Source of the DNA: an uncultured Collinsella sp.
Lineage (GTDB): Bacteria > Actinomycetota > Coriobacteriia > Coriobacteriales > Coriobacteriaceae
Length of the DNA stretch: 64,000 bases
Direction: 5' to 3'
NCBI GenBank assembly: GCA_958353395.1
Contig: CATWSG010000001.1
Location: 112,192 to 176,191, forward strand
The notes under the pieces: model-generated
The model's input: only the letters and a program-made list of their open reading frames with translations
What the model was told of the DNA's origin: nothing
The model's database searches: none
Part shown: piece after piece, positions 44,252 to 54,172 of the stretch
How positions within the stretch are numbered: position 1 is the first letter of the stretch
Layout: every line of letters begins with the position of its first letter
Made by a program: the position numbers and the translations under genes

Positions 44252-44407
44252 GAAGAAAAACCCAGCCGGTCAACCAGGCAGCCCTGTGCGCTTGGCCGGC
44301 CGGGTCTCCGAGGTGCCCCAGGTCGCCGCGAGAGAGGGGCGCCGCGCACTTCGGTGCGCGAGCGACGGCTTGAGCGGCGAGATGGGGTGCCCCGGGAAGC
44401 CAGGCGA

Positions 44408-45613
44408 TTAAGCGGACGGCTCCTGCTGCGTGATGCAGTGGATGTTGCCGCCGCCGTAGACGACCTGGTCGGACTGGACGCCCACGCACTTGTAGACGCC
44501 CTCGCCCCAGACCTCGTCGTAGATCTTCTGGAGCGTGTCGACGGCCAGCTTGTCGTTCTCGTCGCCGTACTGCGGGACGATGACGCCGTGGTTGGTGACC
44601 AGGTAGTTCATGTAGGAGGCGATCAGCGGCTCGTCGGGGACGCGCGGCTCGGCGTTCTCGTCGGCGTCGATGGTGTCGCAGGAGGCCTGGTCCATGAACA
44701 GCGGGTTCACGGGCATGCAGAGCTTGTAGACCTTAATCTTGCGGCCCTTGGCGTCGACGGCGTTGGAGAGGGTCTCGTAGGCGGCGTGGCACTGGTCGTA
44801 GAACGGGTAGTCGGGGTCGTCGGTCCAGATGCAGGCCATGACGCCCGGGGCGATGAAGGTGGCGACGTCGTCGATGTGGCCGTTGGTCTCCTCGGGGTCG
44901 ATGCCCTCCTTGACCCAGATGACCTTCTCGACGCCCAGGTAGTCCTTGAGGTGCTCGCTCATGTACTCGCGGAGCTCCTCGCTCCAGGGCTCGAACTTCT
45001 TGCGGTACTTGGGCCAGATGGACTCGGGGTCCTCTTCCTCCTCGAGCACCGCGGAGCAGGTGCGGCCCGGGGAGAGCAGGCACTGGTCGGTCACGACGAG
45101 GGTGCCCTCGCCGTCGACGGTGATGGAGCCGCCCTCGAGGATCATGTCGTCGGGGCGGTAGCGGCGGCAGCCGGAGAGCTCGGCCATCTTGAGGGCGATC
45201 TGCTCGTCCTTGTCCCACGGGAAGTACAGGCCGTCGACGAGGCCGCCGTAGGCGTTGAAGTGCCAGTGGTTGGCGCGCTTCCCGCCCTTGCCGTCGATGA
45301 CGTAGGTGGCGGCGGTGTCGCGGAACCAGGCGTCGTCGGTGGTCATCTCGATGACGGTGACGTTCTCGTCGTTCTCGAAGACGGCCTTGCAGTTGGCGTA
45401 GTCGACCTGGTTGGCGCACATGTAGACCGGGGTGAACTCGGCGATGGCGCGGGCGATGGCGGCATACTGCCTCTGGGCGGGCTTGGCGCCGTGGGCCCAG
45501 GTGTCGGTGCGGTGGGGCCAGCCCATCCACACGCGGTCCTGCGGGGCGAACTCGGCGGGCATGAAGAAGCCGTCGGCCCTGGGGGTGGACTCGGACTCGG
45601 TGATCGTACGCAT
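44408..45613 (-). CDS. aguA: Agmatine deiminase
   Basis: This enzyme converts agmatine to N-carbamoylputrescine and ammonia. The 401-residue product has the guanidine-group-modifying fold motifs MGWPHRTDTW near the start, DDAWFRDTAATYV, NGHIDD and the catalytic Cys in GGGNIHCITQQ at the end. GGAGGAAATC precedes ATG 45613. It lies in an island with putrescine carbamoyltransferase and an antiporter, which gives the agmatine deiminase pathway. Codon use is visibly GC-biased. Confidence 0.95.
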   Translation of the reverse strand: MRTITESESTPRADGFFMPAEFAPQDRVWMGWPHRTDTWAHGAKPAQRQYAAIARAIAEFTPVYMCANQVDYANCKAVFENDENVTVIEMTTDDAWFRDTAATYVIDGKGGKRANHWHFNAYGGLVDGLYFPWDKDEQIALKMAELSGCRRYRPDDMILEGGSITVDGEGTLVVTDQCLLSPGRTCSAVLEEEEDPESIWPKYRKKFEPWSEELREYMSEHLKDYLGVEKVIWVKEGIDPEETNGHIDDVATFIAPGVMACIWTDDPDYPFYDQCHAAYETLSNAVDAKGRKIKVYKLCMPVNPLFMDQASCDTIDADENAEPRVPDEPLIASYMNYLVTNHGVIVPQYGDENDKLAVDTLQKIYDEVWGEGVYKCVGVQSDQVVYGGGNIHCITQQEPSA

Positions 45614-45898
45614 AAGATTTCCTCCAAATCGAACGATCGTTTGCCGCGGGCGGGCTGCCCGCAGCCTAAAACCAAGAGATGTTAGGCGCCCGTTCCCCGG
45701 CAAAGGTCGGGGCGCCCGGCGCCGGTTTTCACGGAGTCGCACCGGCGAGCGACGACGTAACCCGGTGCGCGGAGACAAAACGCACGAAGGATACGGAAGA
45801 GAGGTCGGGGTGGGCGGTGGTTACCGGAGCTATCGCTCGCACCCACCCCGGGGAATGGTTGAGTGACGAGGAGGGTCGGGGCCCCGAACCCGGGTGCC

Positions 45899-47338
45899 CT
45901 AGTTCTCCTCGGCCTCGGCGGCCTCCTCAGCGAGACGCTGGGCGGCCAGCTCAGGGGTGAGGCCCTTGTACTCTTCCTTGCGGCCCCTAGCGGAGACAAC
46001 ACGGACGACCTCGCCGATGAGCACGAGCACGATGAAGATGACGATCATCGGGACCTTGTCGCCGATTTCGGCGGCGGAGAACGGGACCAGCGTCGCGACG
46101 ATGGCCAGGATCAGCTCGATGCAGGGGATGGCCAGCATGACCTTCATCATCGCGCCCTTGAACGGGAACGTGAAGATGCGCTCGCGGTTCGGGTCGTTCT
46201 TGCGAAGGTTGAGGAACGCCGGGAACATCGGGATGTAGGTGAGCAGCAGGAAGACGACGGAGGTGCCGAAGAGCATCCAGAAGACGCCGTTGGAGATGGC
46301 GTCGATGGGCACCAGCTGCAGGCACAGCACCAGGGAGGCGACGACGGCGTTGACCAGGTTGGCGCCGTTGGGCATGTCGTCCTCGGAGATCATCGAGGCG
46401 AAGACCTTGGGCATGTTGCCGTGCTCGGCGGCGTAGCGGGCGACGGAGTTGACGCCGAAGGACCAGGCGGCCATGTTGGCGAACAGGGTGATCAGGAAGG
46501 CGATGCAGATGACCTTGAAGAGCATGGAGTCGCCCACCATGGTCTGGACCGCGACGATCATGCCGTAGTCGGGGTCGATGGAGTCGGCCGGCACAGCGGC
46601 GCCGATGCCGAAGCCAGCGAACAGGTAGATGACGGCAATAGCCACGCCACCGACAATGATAGCCTTGGGAATATCGCGAGCGGGATCGGCCATGTCGTCG
46701 GTCATGGTGCAGATGACCTCGAAGCCCATGAAGTTAAAGATGATGATGGACAGGTAGCCGAGAGCGTTGGTGTTGGTGAGCTCGGGCAGGAAGGTGGCGG
46801 CGGACATATCGTTCGCAAAACCGTTCTCCATGGCAAACCAGATGCCCAGAGCACCGACGATAACGGCTACGGCGACCTTGATCAGGGCGCCGCCGTTGAG
46901 GACCCACTCGGAGTCGGCCGCCTTGGAGCGACCCATGAGGTAGACGATCCACACGAAGGCAAGCTCGATAACCATCTTGGCGATCAGGTTGAACTCGACG
47001 CCGAAGACCATGCCCAGGATGTCGGGGAACATGGTTGCCAGCGAGGCGATCCACAGCGGGTAGTTAATCCAGTAGTAGTACGAGATGCGGGCGCCCCACT
47101 TGTCGCCCAGGCCATCGCGCACCCAGTCGTAAATGCCGCCCTCGCCGTCATAGGTGGTGCCGAGCTCGGCGACGACCATGCCGTAAGGGATCAGGAAGGT
47201 CAGGATCAGGAAGATCCACCAGAAGAACTGCTGGTTGCCGATGGCAGCAGCAGGTGCGGCGGCCTCGCAAACGAAGACGACGCAGATGATGGTCGAAATG
47301 ACCGTCAGGAAGGAAAGCTTTTTCTTTCCGTCACTCAT
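45899..47338 (-). CDS. aguD: APC-family agmatine/putrescine antiporter
   Basis: The 479-residue protein has about 12 membrane helices in the pattern of amino-acid/polyamine antiporters (MVVAELGTTYDGEGGIYDWV, FNFMGFEVICTMTDDMADPARD). Position between aguA and putrescine carbamoyltransferase suggests agmatine-in, putrescine-out exchange, as for AguD. The C-terminus is a Glu/Ala-rich tail. Substrate is inferred from context; other APC members could look alike. Confidence 0.85.
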   Translation of the reverse strand: MSDGKKKLSFLTVISTIICVVFVCEAAAPAAAIGNQQFFWWIFLILTFLIPYGMVVAELGTTYDGEGGIYDWVRDGLGDKWGARISYYYWINYPLWIASLATMFPDILGMVFGVEFNLIAKMVIELAFVWIVYLMGRSKAADSEWVLNGGALIKVAVAVIVGALGIWFAMENGFANDMSAATFLPELTNTNALGYLSIIIFNFMGFEVICTMTDDMADPARDIPKAIIVGGVAIAVIYLFAGFGIGAAVPADSIDPDYGMIVAVQTMVGDSMLFKVICIAFLITLFANMAAWSFGVNSVARYAAEHGNMPKVFASMISEDDMPNGANLVNAVVASLVLCLQLVPIDAISNGVFWMLFGTSVVFLLLTYIPMFPAFLNLRKNDPNRERIFTFPFKGAMMKVMLAIPCIELILAIVATLVPFSAAEIGDKVPMIVIFIVLVLIGEVVRVVSARGRKEEYKGLTPELAAQRLAEEAAEAEEN

Positions 47339-47437
47339 ATTTAATCCTTTGCTCAGTCGTTTTCAGACAGGGTGCCAGTGCTTACGCGCAGCGGCGCAGA
47401 TGATGGACAGCAAGAGACAAGCATCTGCTGCCGCCCA

Positions 47438-47620
47438 TCAGAAAGCGTCGTACAGGCCATACCACACGTCGGTGTAGATGAAGTCGGCGCCCTTGATGCA
47501 CTCGATGTCGTCGGAGATGACAACCGAGCCGCCGGAGACCTTGCAGTTCTCCTCGCCGATGGCCATGAGCTTCTTGCCCTCGGGGAGGTTCTCGAGCATG
47601 GTCATGAGGTCGCCCATCAT
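47438..47620 (-). pseudogene. Internally deleted fragment of putrescine carbamoyltransferase
   Basis: About 60 codons resemble two separate parts of the neighbouring transferase: the GDLMTM.ENLP.GKK stretch and the [15 protein letters not shown] to [10 protein letters not shown] stretch, joined at GKK. In the intact gene these are about 50 residues apart, and a GKK sequence occurs at both points. It looks like a duplicated copy shortened by recombination between short repeats. Its residues differ from the intact copy at several sites, so the duplication is not very recent, or it comes from another homologue. Confidence 0.85.
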
Positions 47621-47663
47621 CTGCGAAGGCGGGTGAGCCGCAGCTCACCCGACCTGGTACGTC

Positions 47664-48734
47664 TTACAGACCGTGCTTACCGAAGGCCGCCATGCGCTCA
47701 TTAATGGTGGCGCGGTATGCCGCGGCCTTCTGCTCGTCGGGCTCGCTCTGGGGGCACAGAGCGGCCAGGATGGCGCGAATGGAGTGCTTGCGGTTCTCGG
47801 CCTCGACCCAGCACAGGGAGCGCTCGGGGTCGTCCATGACCTCGTCAACCACTTCTTCGCCACGGTTGGCGGGCAGGCAGTGCATGAACATGCTGTTCGG
47901 ACCGGCAACGTTCATCATATCCCAGGTCACCTGGTACTTCGGATAGAACACATCCATGTAGCTGGAGCTGGAGACTTCACTGTCGTAGAGGCCGTACCAC
48001 ACATCGGTGTACACGAAGTCGGCGCCCTCGATGCAGGAGATGTCGTCGGAAATGGTGATGGTGCCGCCGGAGACCTTGCAGTTCTCCTCGCCGATAGCCA
48101 TGAGCTTCTTGCCGAACTCAGCACGCTCCTCATCGGTGCCGATATGCAGGCAGCCGTCGGGAATCTGATGCCCCTTCGGCCCGAACTGCACGAAGTCCAT
48201 GCCCATCTTCGAGCAGATGAACATGAGCGACGCGCAGGTCTGGGTGGCATCGCCGATCCAGGCAAACTTGCAGTCCTCGATCTTCTTACCGGCGGGCAAG
48301 TTCTCGATCATGGTCATGAGGTCGCCGAGCTCCTGGGTGGGATGGTTGTACTCGCTCATGCCGTTGATGACGGGGGCCGCGGAGTACTTCGCCAAGCTCA
48401 CTACATCCTTATGACGATCGACGCGGGCCATGAGGATGTCGACGAGGCTTCCCATGACGCGGCCGGAGTCCTCGATGGACTCATGGCCACCCAGCTGGAT
48501 GGAGCCGGGGCCGAAGAACTCGGCGTGACCGCCGAGGTCGGTCATGGCCGTCTCGAAGGAGATGCGGGTGCGGGTGGACACCTGCTGGAAGATCATGCCG
48601 AGGGTCTTGTCCTTCAGCAGGTGCGGGTACTCGCCGCCCTCCTTGATGAGCCCCTTCATGGCGATGGCCAGATCTACCATGCCGAGCAGCTCTTCCTTTG
48701 TGAAGTCGTTGGTGTCGATGTAATCCTTGACCAT
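47664..48734 (-). CDS. Putrescine carbamoyltransferase
   Basis: The 356-residue product has the carbamoyl-phosphate motif [10 protein letters not shown] and the carbamoyltransferase motif [12 protein letters not shown], with a C-terminal helix extension. Putrescine rather than ornithine transfer is inferred from the agmatine operon and from the long C-terminus typical of PTC. It makes carbamoyl phosphate from N-carbamoylputrescine and phosphate. Carbamate kinase, needed to harvest ATP, is not in the window. GAAGGAG precedes ATG 48734. Confidence 0.9.
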   Translation of the reverse strand: MVKDYIDTNDFTKEELLGMVDLAIAMKGLIKEGGEYPHLLKDKTLGMIFQQVSTRTRISFETAMTDLGGHAEFFGPGSIQLGGHESIEDSGRVMGSLVDILMARVDRHKDVVSLAKYSAAPVINGMSEYNHPTQELGDLMTMIENLPAGKKIEDCKFAWIGDATQTCASLMFICSKMGMDFVQFGPKGHQIPDGCLHIGTDEERAEFGKKLMAIGEENCKVSGGTITISDDISCIEGADFVYTDVWYGLYDSEVSSSSYMDVFYPKYQVTWDMMNVAGPNSMFMHCLPANRGEEVVDEVMDDPERSLCWVEAENRKHSIRAILAALCPQSEPDEQKAAAYRATINERMAAFGKHGL

Positions 48735-48861
48735 TGAAATCTCCTTCAAAATTCGTTGGCCGGGCCGCCCCTTGCGGACCGCGCTCCCCAGAAGCGCCCC
48801 GAAATGAGCGAGACACTCCTTTACGCCACACAGCATGGGGCGCACCCGTAGTTTTGAGAAG

Positions 48862-48890
48862 AAATAACTAGGATTATTTTCAGATTACAA
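48862..48890 (-). promoter_or_regulatory. Putative promoter of the agmatine operon
   Basis: On the minus strand TTGTAA (48890-48885) and TTATTT (48867-48862) are 17 bases apart, about 130 bases before the transferase start. Upstream lies a run of AACTAATCC-type repeats (48905-48943), a possible activator site. Confidence 0.45.
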
Positions 48891-48904
48891 TAGCTCACCG
48901 CACG

Positions 48905-48943
48905 CCTAACCCTAACTAATCCCAACTAATCCTAACGCCTAGA
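48905..48943. repeat. Short tandem repeats of CTAAC/AACTAATCC
   Basis: Within 39 bases, CCTAAC- and AACTAATCC-like words recur, including two AACTAATCC copies a helical turn apart, just upstream of the putative promoter. Confidence 0.55.
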
Positions 48944-49084
48944 CGGATTGAAATTGGATTGGTTTCTGTAGTAGAAGAAAGCCAATGCATTTTTTGCCGG
49001 CTTCTCAATGCGTAATGCAGCCTAATCCGCCCTAGATCGCCATGGTTCATCATCGGACTCTGTGCATTATCGAGGAGGCTCGCT

Positions 49085-49431
49085 TTGGAGACAGCGTTCT
49101 ACCTCTATACCATCTTCGTGGTGCTGTGCCTGCCCGTAGACGAGTTCCGCCAGTGGCTCTTCTACACGCTACGTCAGGTCTTTCTCCTGTGGTGCCTGGC
49201 TTTCGGTGCCTATCGCTACTGCACTGCCCGCAACGAAGTGGAAAAGGCCCGCCTGCACCGCCAGGATCTGCTGTTCTTCGTCACGTTGGCCCTGTGCCTT
49301 GCATCCTCATCGAAGATATCAGCAGGATCCTTGTCCTCGATGCCAGCTTCTTCGCCAATGCCGATCATTTGCCTCTCTATATCAGCGAGCGGAATTTCTC
49401 TGAAAACATCCTGCTTCTGGCCCTGTCATAA
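49085..49431 (+). pseudogene. Frameshifted remnant of a membrane protein
   Basis: The first ~70 codons give METAFYLYTIFVVLCLPVDE and further hydrophobic stretches, up to FFVTLALC. The natural continuation (ILIEDISRILVLDASFFANA ... LLLALS, then stop) lies in another frame, reached by a one-base loss near 49300. The product would be short and would lack any recognisable domain. It sits opposite the agmatine operon, where a membrane-bound regulator might be expected, but no HTH is visible. The family is unknown. Confidence 0.5.
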
Positions 49432-49533
49432 AACAGCAGGTCAAAAGCAAAAAACCTAGATCGAATCGCCTTCATCTCCGTCTAGGCGCCGGCAATCAAC
49501 ATCGTAAATCCGCGCGTGCTACGATGCGTCCAT

Positions 49534-49646
49534 CAGAGATAAAAACACAGTCCCCGTCGGGTAGTCGTGGGCGTGCGGGAGTCCGCATCAGTAACCTGCC
49601 TCCTTGGTTGTCCCTTCTCTGCATGGTCATCTACATAAAGGAGGAA
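49534..49646 (+). promoter_or_regulatory. yjdF-type riboswitch, copy 2
   Basis: The same as copy 1 at 43378-43490 over the whole aptamer region (CACAGTCCCC to CCTCCTTGGTTG) and with the same AAAGGAGG ribosome site. The gene it controls is frameshifted. Confidence 0.8.
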
Positions 49647-49652
49647 CCAACC

Positions 49653-50030
49653 ATGCAGACCAGCGTGTCGTCCACCCTGACCGTATATCACGACGGCCAA
49701 TTCTGGGTCGGGCTGGCGGAGCACGTCGAGGGCGGCGGGTACGGCGCCGCCCGCATCGTCTTCGGCGCGGAGCCGTCCGATGAAGCGATCCTGCGATTCG
49801 TTACAAGCGAATGGGAGAAGCTCTCGTTCTTCGGCGACAAGGCCATGGAAACAAGCAAGCCCGCGAAGAACCCCAAGCGGCGCGCTCGCGAGGCGGCGAA
49901 ACCCTTAAACGGCCCGCGATGAGCACCAAGGCGCAGCAGGCGCTCGCGAATCAGCGGGAAGCAATGAAGCGGGAATCGGCTCACGTAAGAAGCCGACGCC
50001 GCGCGGAAGAGGCTGATGCGCGCTTCGAGC
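49653..50030 (+). pseudogene. yjdF duplicate, frameshifted and truncated
   Basis: It is identical or nearly so to the left copy through the first ~80 codons (MQTSVSSTLTVYHDGQFWVG). A missing G around 49900 (GCGAAACCC against GCGAAAGCCC) shifts the frame to an early stop. The coding similarity goes on in the other frame (STKAQQALANQREAMKRESA) until 50030. The final Lys-rich end is lost. Confidence 0.9.
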
Positions 50031-50214
50031 TGTGTTTCCGCGAACGCGGATGCCCGTGCCCTTCCTTTTATGATTATGCAAAGAGTCTGTGGGAATGTAG
50101 ATGGAGCCTCGCGGTTCAGACCGGCAATTATCCGCCGCGCCGCCCATATGGCCCTCGAAGAGTTTGCAACCGTAACAAACGTTGGGAGGCCCTTAGCGGC
50201 AGCCCTGGTTCCAT

Positions 50215-50419
50215 CGGACCATTCAGTTCCGATTGCCTTGCGCGGGAAGTCGAGCAGGCGGTCGCGGTAGTACTCGTATTGTTGATTCCGTGCCTCGATC
50301 TCGGCGGGGAGGCCGTCGATCAGCGATGCCGTGAGGGAGTCGAAGCGGTCGAGGATATCGACGACCTTCTGCTGGGTGCCGATGGATGGGGCGGGAATCT
50401 CGACCCTCAATAAGTCCAC
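50215..50419 (-). pseudogene. C-terminal fragment of a type I restriction specificity subunit (HsdS)
   Basis: The minus-strand frame encodes MDLLRVEIPAPSIGTQQKVV, then DILDRFDSLTASLIDGLPAE and RNQQYEYYRDRLLDFPRKA. These are the conserved second-helix region and end of HsdS. Everything before it is missing, and no hsdM or hsdR lies in the window. It is a relic of a lost restriction-modification locus at the right edge of the yjdF repeat. Confidence 0.85.
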
Positions 50420-50462
50420 AGGCGCGGCTTCGATTACCTTTTTCGGTTTAGCGTATTGCTCT

Positions 50463-50564
50463 TCAGATCATCGTGGTGTGCTCGTAGCCACGCTCCACGA
50501 GGAGCCGCTCGGCAACGTCGAGAATCTTCTCGACCGTCTCCTCCGGGTACTTATTGCGTGCCAC
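50463..50564 (-). pseudogene. N-terminal fragment of a TetR-family regulator
   Basis: A 33-codon frame starts with GTG behind AAGGACGGAGG and reads MARNKYPEETVEKILDVAER, LLVERGYEHTT, then stop. This is the first helix pair of a TetR HTH. The rest of the gene is missing: after the stop comes HsdS debris. The start codon and ribosome site are well preserved, so the loss is likely recent. Confidence 0.8.
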
Positions 50565-50759
50565 GGGCACCTCCGTCCTTGTTATCGCGATAAACATACC
50601 ATGAGTGGCGTACGGGTCGAGAAGGGCTGGCGCCAAAAGAGCCCAACGGCCGTTACAGCTTCGTTAGAAACGCGCCCCACCATGGATGGTGAACCCGAAA
50701 GGTAAGGCGCGCGGGCACGGCGACTCGGCCCGCGCGCCCGGAAGAGAAAGGACGAACCC

Positions 50760-51484
<725 letters not shown>

Positions 51485-51488
<4 letters not shown>

Positions 51489-52255
51489 CGGGCAAGAAAG
51501 GCGGCCTGCTCGCGGGCCTGCGCGCCGAGGCCCTGAAGTCGCGCCACGCGGCACCGGTTCGCCTGGCCGTGCTCATGGCACTGCCGATGCCGCTGCTCGG
51601 CGCGATGCCCTACCGGGGCGTGCAGATCTTCAGCGCGTGGAACTACTGGTACGCGCTCTTCCTGCCCGTGGCTCTCTCGCTCGTGGTGGCGTGCGTCGCG
51701 CGGGCGGACGCGCGCACGCGGATGCGGGGGCTTCTGGGCCTGGGCTTCCCGCTCGGGCGCGCCTGGTGGGCCAAGGCGCTCTGGTGCCTCGCGCTCTGCA
51801 CGCTCTCGAACCTCGTGGTCTTCGGCATCTACCTCGCGGGATCGGCGTTCTCCTCGCAGGGCCTCACGGCCGCGGGCACGCTCACGATGCTCCTCTGCGC
51901 GCTCGCCAACACGGTGACCGCGGCGTGGATGATCCCCGCAGGGCTCTTCCTCACGGCGCGGCTCGGCATGCTCGCGGGCATCTTCTGCCCGCTCGCCACC
52001 CAGCTCGTGGGTGGGTTCGCCTGGTCGCTGATGCCGCTGCCGCAGCTCTTTCCGCCGTCGGCGAGCATGGTCATCCCCACGAGCTTCATCCCCGTGCTGC
52101 CGAGCGGCGAGCCACTCGCGGCGGACATGGCGCTCGGCGGGGCGCTCGCGGCGGACGGCATGCTCACACTGGCGGGCCTTGCGGTCTGCGCGCTCGCGTT
52201 CGCCGCGCTCACGGCGGCGGGCGCGGCCTGGTTCGCGCGCTCCGAGGAGAGGTGA
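51485..52255 (+). CDS. Lantibiotic-protection permease subunit (LanE/MutE-like)
   Basis: The 256-residue protein has about six membrane helices. Conserved-looking features are QIFSAWNYWYALFLPV, ARADARTRMRGLLGL, and VTAAWMIPAGLFLTARLGM. The position between the ATPase and a second permease fits LanE of LanFEG immunity systems. Adjacent genes overlap by ATGA on the left and by one base on the right. Confidence 0.85.
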
Positions 52256-53070
52256 TGGCCGTGACACGACTCTCCGACCCGACACCGCGCATGACTCTCC
52301 CGCGGGCCCTGCTCTCCGAGGCCCTGCGCCTGGCGCGTTCCCCGCTCGCAGTGGTGCACCTCGTCTGCGGCCTGGCAGCCGGTCTTGCCTGCGGCGAGTA
52401 CTTCTCCGTTACCCGATGGGACCCGGCGCTGGGCGCGGACGCCTGCGCCCAGTTCCTCGGCGCCCTCATGCCGCTCATGTCCGCCATCGTCTGCGGGCTC
52501 GCCGTGGACGAGGAGCGCGCTGCCGGGCGCCTCGCCAACCTCACGGCGGTCCCCTCGCGCGGGCGCGCCGTCGCGGCGAAGCTGCTCGCCCTTGCGGCGC
52601 TCGGCGCGGGCGCGCTGGCCGTGGCGCTCGGCGTGTTCGGGGCCGTGCTCGCCGTCGCCGGGCGCCTGCCGCTCGGGCCCGCTCCGCTTGCGGCCGCCTG
52701 GGCGGGCATCGTGCTGGGCAGTCTGCCCCTCTACGCGCTGGGGCTCGGCGTGGCCCTGCGCCTCGGCCGCAACGCCGCCATCGGCGCCGGCGCGGCGGGG
52801 ATGCTCCTCGCGTTCTTCTCAGTGGGCGGACTTGCGCACGGCCTCATGACCGGCGAGCTCACCGGTGCCCTGGCGACGCCCCTGAGCTGGGTGCCGCCCG
52901 CCTGGCCCGCGCGCCTGGGGTCGCTCGGGGTGGAGGCCTTCATCGACGCCGCACGCGCGGCGGGCCCTCTCCTCACGACCGCGCTCGCTGGCCTCGTGCT
53001 CACCCTGGCAACCGCCACCGTCCTTATCGCCTGGTTCTGCCGCTTCGAGGACGGGAGGGCAGATGCGTAG
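52255..53070 (+). CDS. Lantibiotic-protection permease subunit (LanG/MutG-like)
   Basis: The 271-residue protein has about six membrane helices, with SEALRLARSPLAVVHLV near the start and SAIVCGLAVDEERAAGRLAN. It pairs with the preceding permease, as LanG does with LanE. It starts at ATG 52255 within the stop of the previous gene. It is extremely Ala/Gly/Leu-rich because of the high GC. Confidence 0.85.
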   Translation: MAVTRLSDPTPRMTLPRALLSEALRLARSPLAVVHLVCGLAAGLACGEYFSVTRWDPALGADACAQFLGALMPLMSAIVCGLAVDEERAAGRLANLTAVPSRGRAVAAKLLALAALGAGALAVALGVFGAVLAVAGRLPLGPAPLAAAWAGIVLGSLPLYALGLGVALRLGRNAAIGAGAAGMLLAFFSVGGLAHGLMTGELTGALATPLSWVPPAWPARLGSLGVEAFIDAARAAGPLLTTALAGLVLTLATATVLIAWFCRFEDGRADA

Positions 53071-53464
53071 GAAGCCGCTCGCCGCCGTGCTCGCCCTCCT
53101 CTCCGCAGCGCTCGTCCTGGGCGGGAATGCCCTGCTCGACGCCGGCTGGGGGTCGGCGCTGCGCTCGATCGCCGACCGCGTGCCGCCCAGCCCTGAGATC
53201 GCCATGTGGGCGTCGGCGCCCGAGCCCGGTAGCCACGCGAGCTCCTACGCCGACGCCACCGGGGCGGGGGCGAACTACGTCTACCTGGTGGACGCGGCGG
53301 ACGACAGGGGCAATGTCCGAGAGCTCCAACTCATCTTCTTCGGGCGGGAGTCGGACGGCGAGGGCTGGCTCGAGATCGAGGCGCGCGGCGGCTCGGGCGT
53401 GCGCTACCGCGCGTGCAACGCGGCCGAGGCTCCCGCGGCTGCGCGCGGGGCTCTGGACCGCTGA
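53063..53464 (+). CDS. YxeA-family (DUF1093-like) secreted small protein
   Basis: The 133-residue protein has a signal anchor (about residues 5-25) and a compact beta-rich domain (NYVYLVDAADDRGNVRELQL, FGRESDGEGWLEIEAR, VRYRACNAAEAPAAARGAL). This resembles the YxeA/DUF1093 pattern seen in lantibiotic-response loci of Firmicutes. It overlaps the LanG-like gene by eight bases. Function in the family is not established; it may bind peptide outside the cell. Confidence 0.65.
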   Translation: MRRKPLAAVLALLSAALVLGGNALLDAGWGSALRSIADRVPPSPEIAMWASAPEPGSHASSYADATGAGANYVYLVDAADDRGNVRELQLIFFGRESDGEGWLEIEARGGSGVRYRACNAAEAPAAARGALDR

Positions 53465-53509
53465 GCGCGGCGCAAGTACAATGCCGAAGGGAGTTTCAGG
53501 AGGTCGAAC

Positions 53510-54172
53510 ATGGCGAGGATACTGGCAGTGGATGATGAACGGGCGATTCTCGACGCGATCGCGCGCGTCCTCGGCCGCGACGGCCATGAGGTCGTCAAGG
53601 CGGCGGACCCGACGGCGGTCCCGGGGATGGACCTCTCGCGCTTCGACCTCGTGCTCTGCGACGTCATGATGCCGGGGCTCGACGGCTTCGAGCTCGTGCG
53701 GCAGATCCGCCCGGACTTCGACGGGCCCATCGTCTTCCTGACCGCGCGCGTGGCCGAGGAGGATGCCGTGGCCGGCTACGGCCTGGGCGCCGACGACTAC
53801 GTCCGCAAGCCCTTCGGGGCCGCGGAGCTGCGCGCCAAGGTCACGGCCCATCTACGCCGTGAGCGCCGGCCGCGCTCGCACGCCCTCTCCTTCGGGGAGG
53901 TGCGGATCGACCTCGGGGCGCGCGGCCTCGCCGTGGGCGGCGAGACCGTGCCGCTCACGCCCACCGAGTACGCCATCTGCGAGTACCTCGCGCGCCACCC
54001 CGGGCAGGTCATGAGCCGCGCGCAGATACGCGAGGCGGTGCTCGGCTGGGAGAGCGACGCCGACGACGCGGCCATATCCATGCAGGTCAGCCGCGCCCGG
54101 AGGAAACTCTCCGAGGCCGGCGCCGATCCGATCGCGACCGTCTGGGGGATGGGGTACAAGTGGCAGCTCTGA
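53510..54172 (+). CDS. OmpR-family response regulator of the immunity cassette
   Basis: The 220-residue protein has a receiver with phosphoacceptor Asp51 (DLVLCDVMMPGLDGFEL) and a winged-helix C-terminus (LTPTEYAICEYLARHPGQVM, QVSRARRKLSEAGADPI). Its GC and codon use match the cassette. It overlaps the kinase gene by about 13 bases if the kinase begins at 54160. It is probably the regulator of the transporter genes upstream. Confidence 0.93.
   Translation: MARILAVDDERAILDAIARVLGRDGHEVVKAADPTAVPGMDLSRFDLVLCDVMMPGLDGFELVRQIRPDFDGPIVFLTARVAEEDAVAGYGLGADDYVRKPFGAAELRAKVTAHLRRERRPRSHALSFGEVRIDLGARGLAVGGETVPLTPTEYAICEYLARHPGQVMSRAQIREAVLGWESDADDAAISMQVSRARRKLSEAGADPIATVWGMGYKWQL

Larger units (their letters stand above)
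43917..44407. other. Gene-free region with stacked hairpins
   Basis: This 490-base gap lies between yjdF and agmatine deiminase. It holds the yjdF terminators (43938-43968, 43975-44010), a 22-bp near-perfect inverted repeat (44130-44151/44185-44206), the aguA terminator (44220-44251) and further GC-rich stems at 44340-44400. No plausible coding frame was found. Confidence 0.65.
49509..50030 (+). repeat. Direct repeat, right copy: riboswitch plus broken yjdF
   Basis: Near-identical to 43353-43875, with one base missing. The sequence similarity ends abruptly at CGCTTCGAGC, which is followed by restriction-gene debris. Confidence 0.9.

Noticed and set aside
44246..45685. Plus-strand frame opposite agmatine deiminase
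   Set aside because: Val/Gly/Asp-rich shadow frame without a start site.
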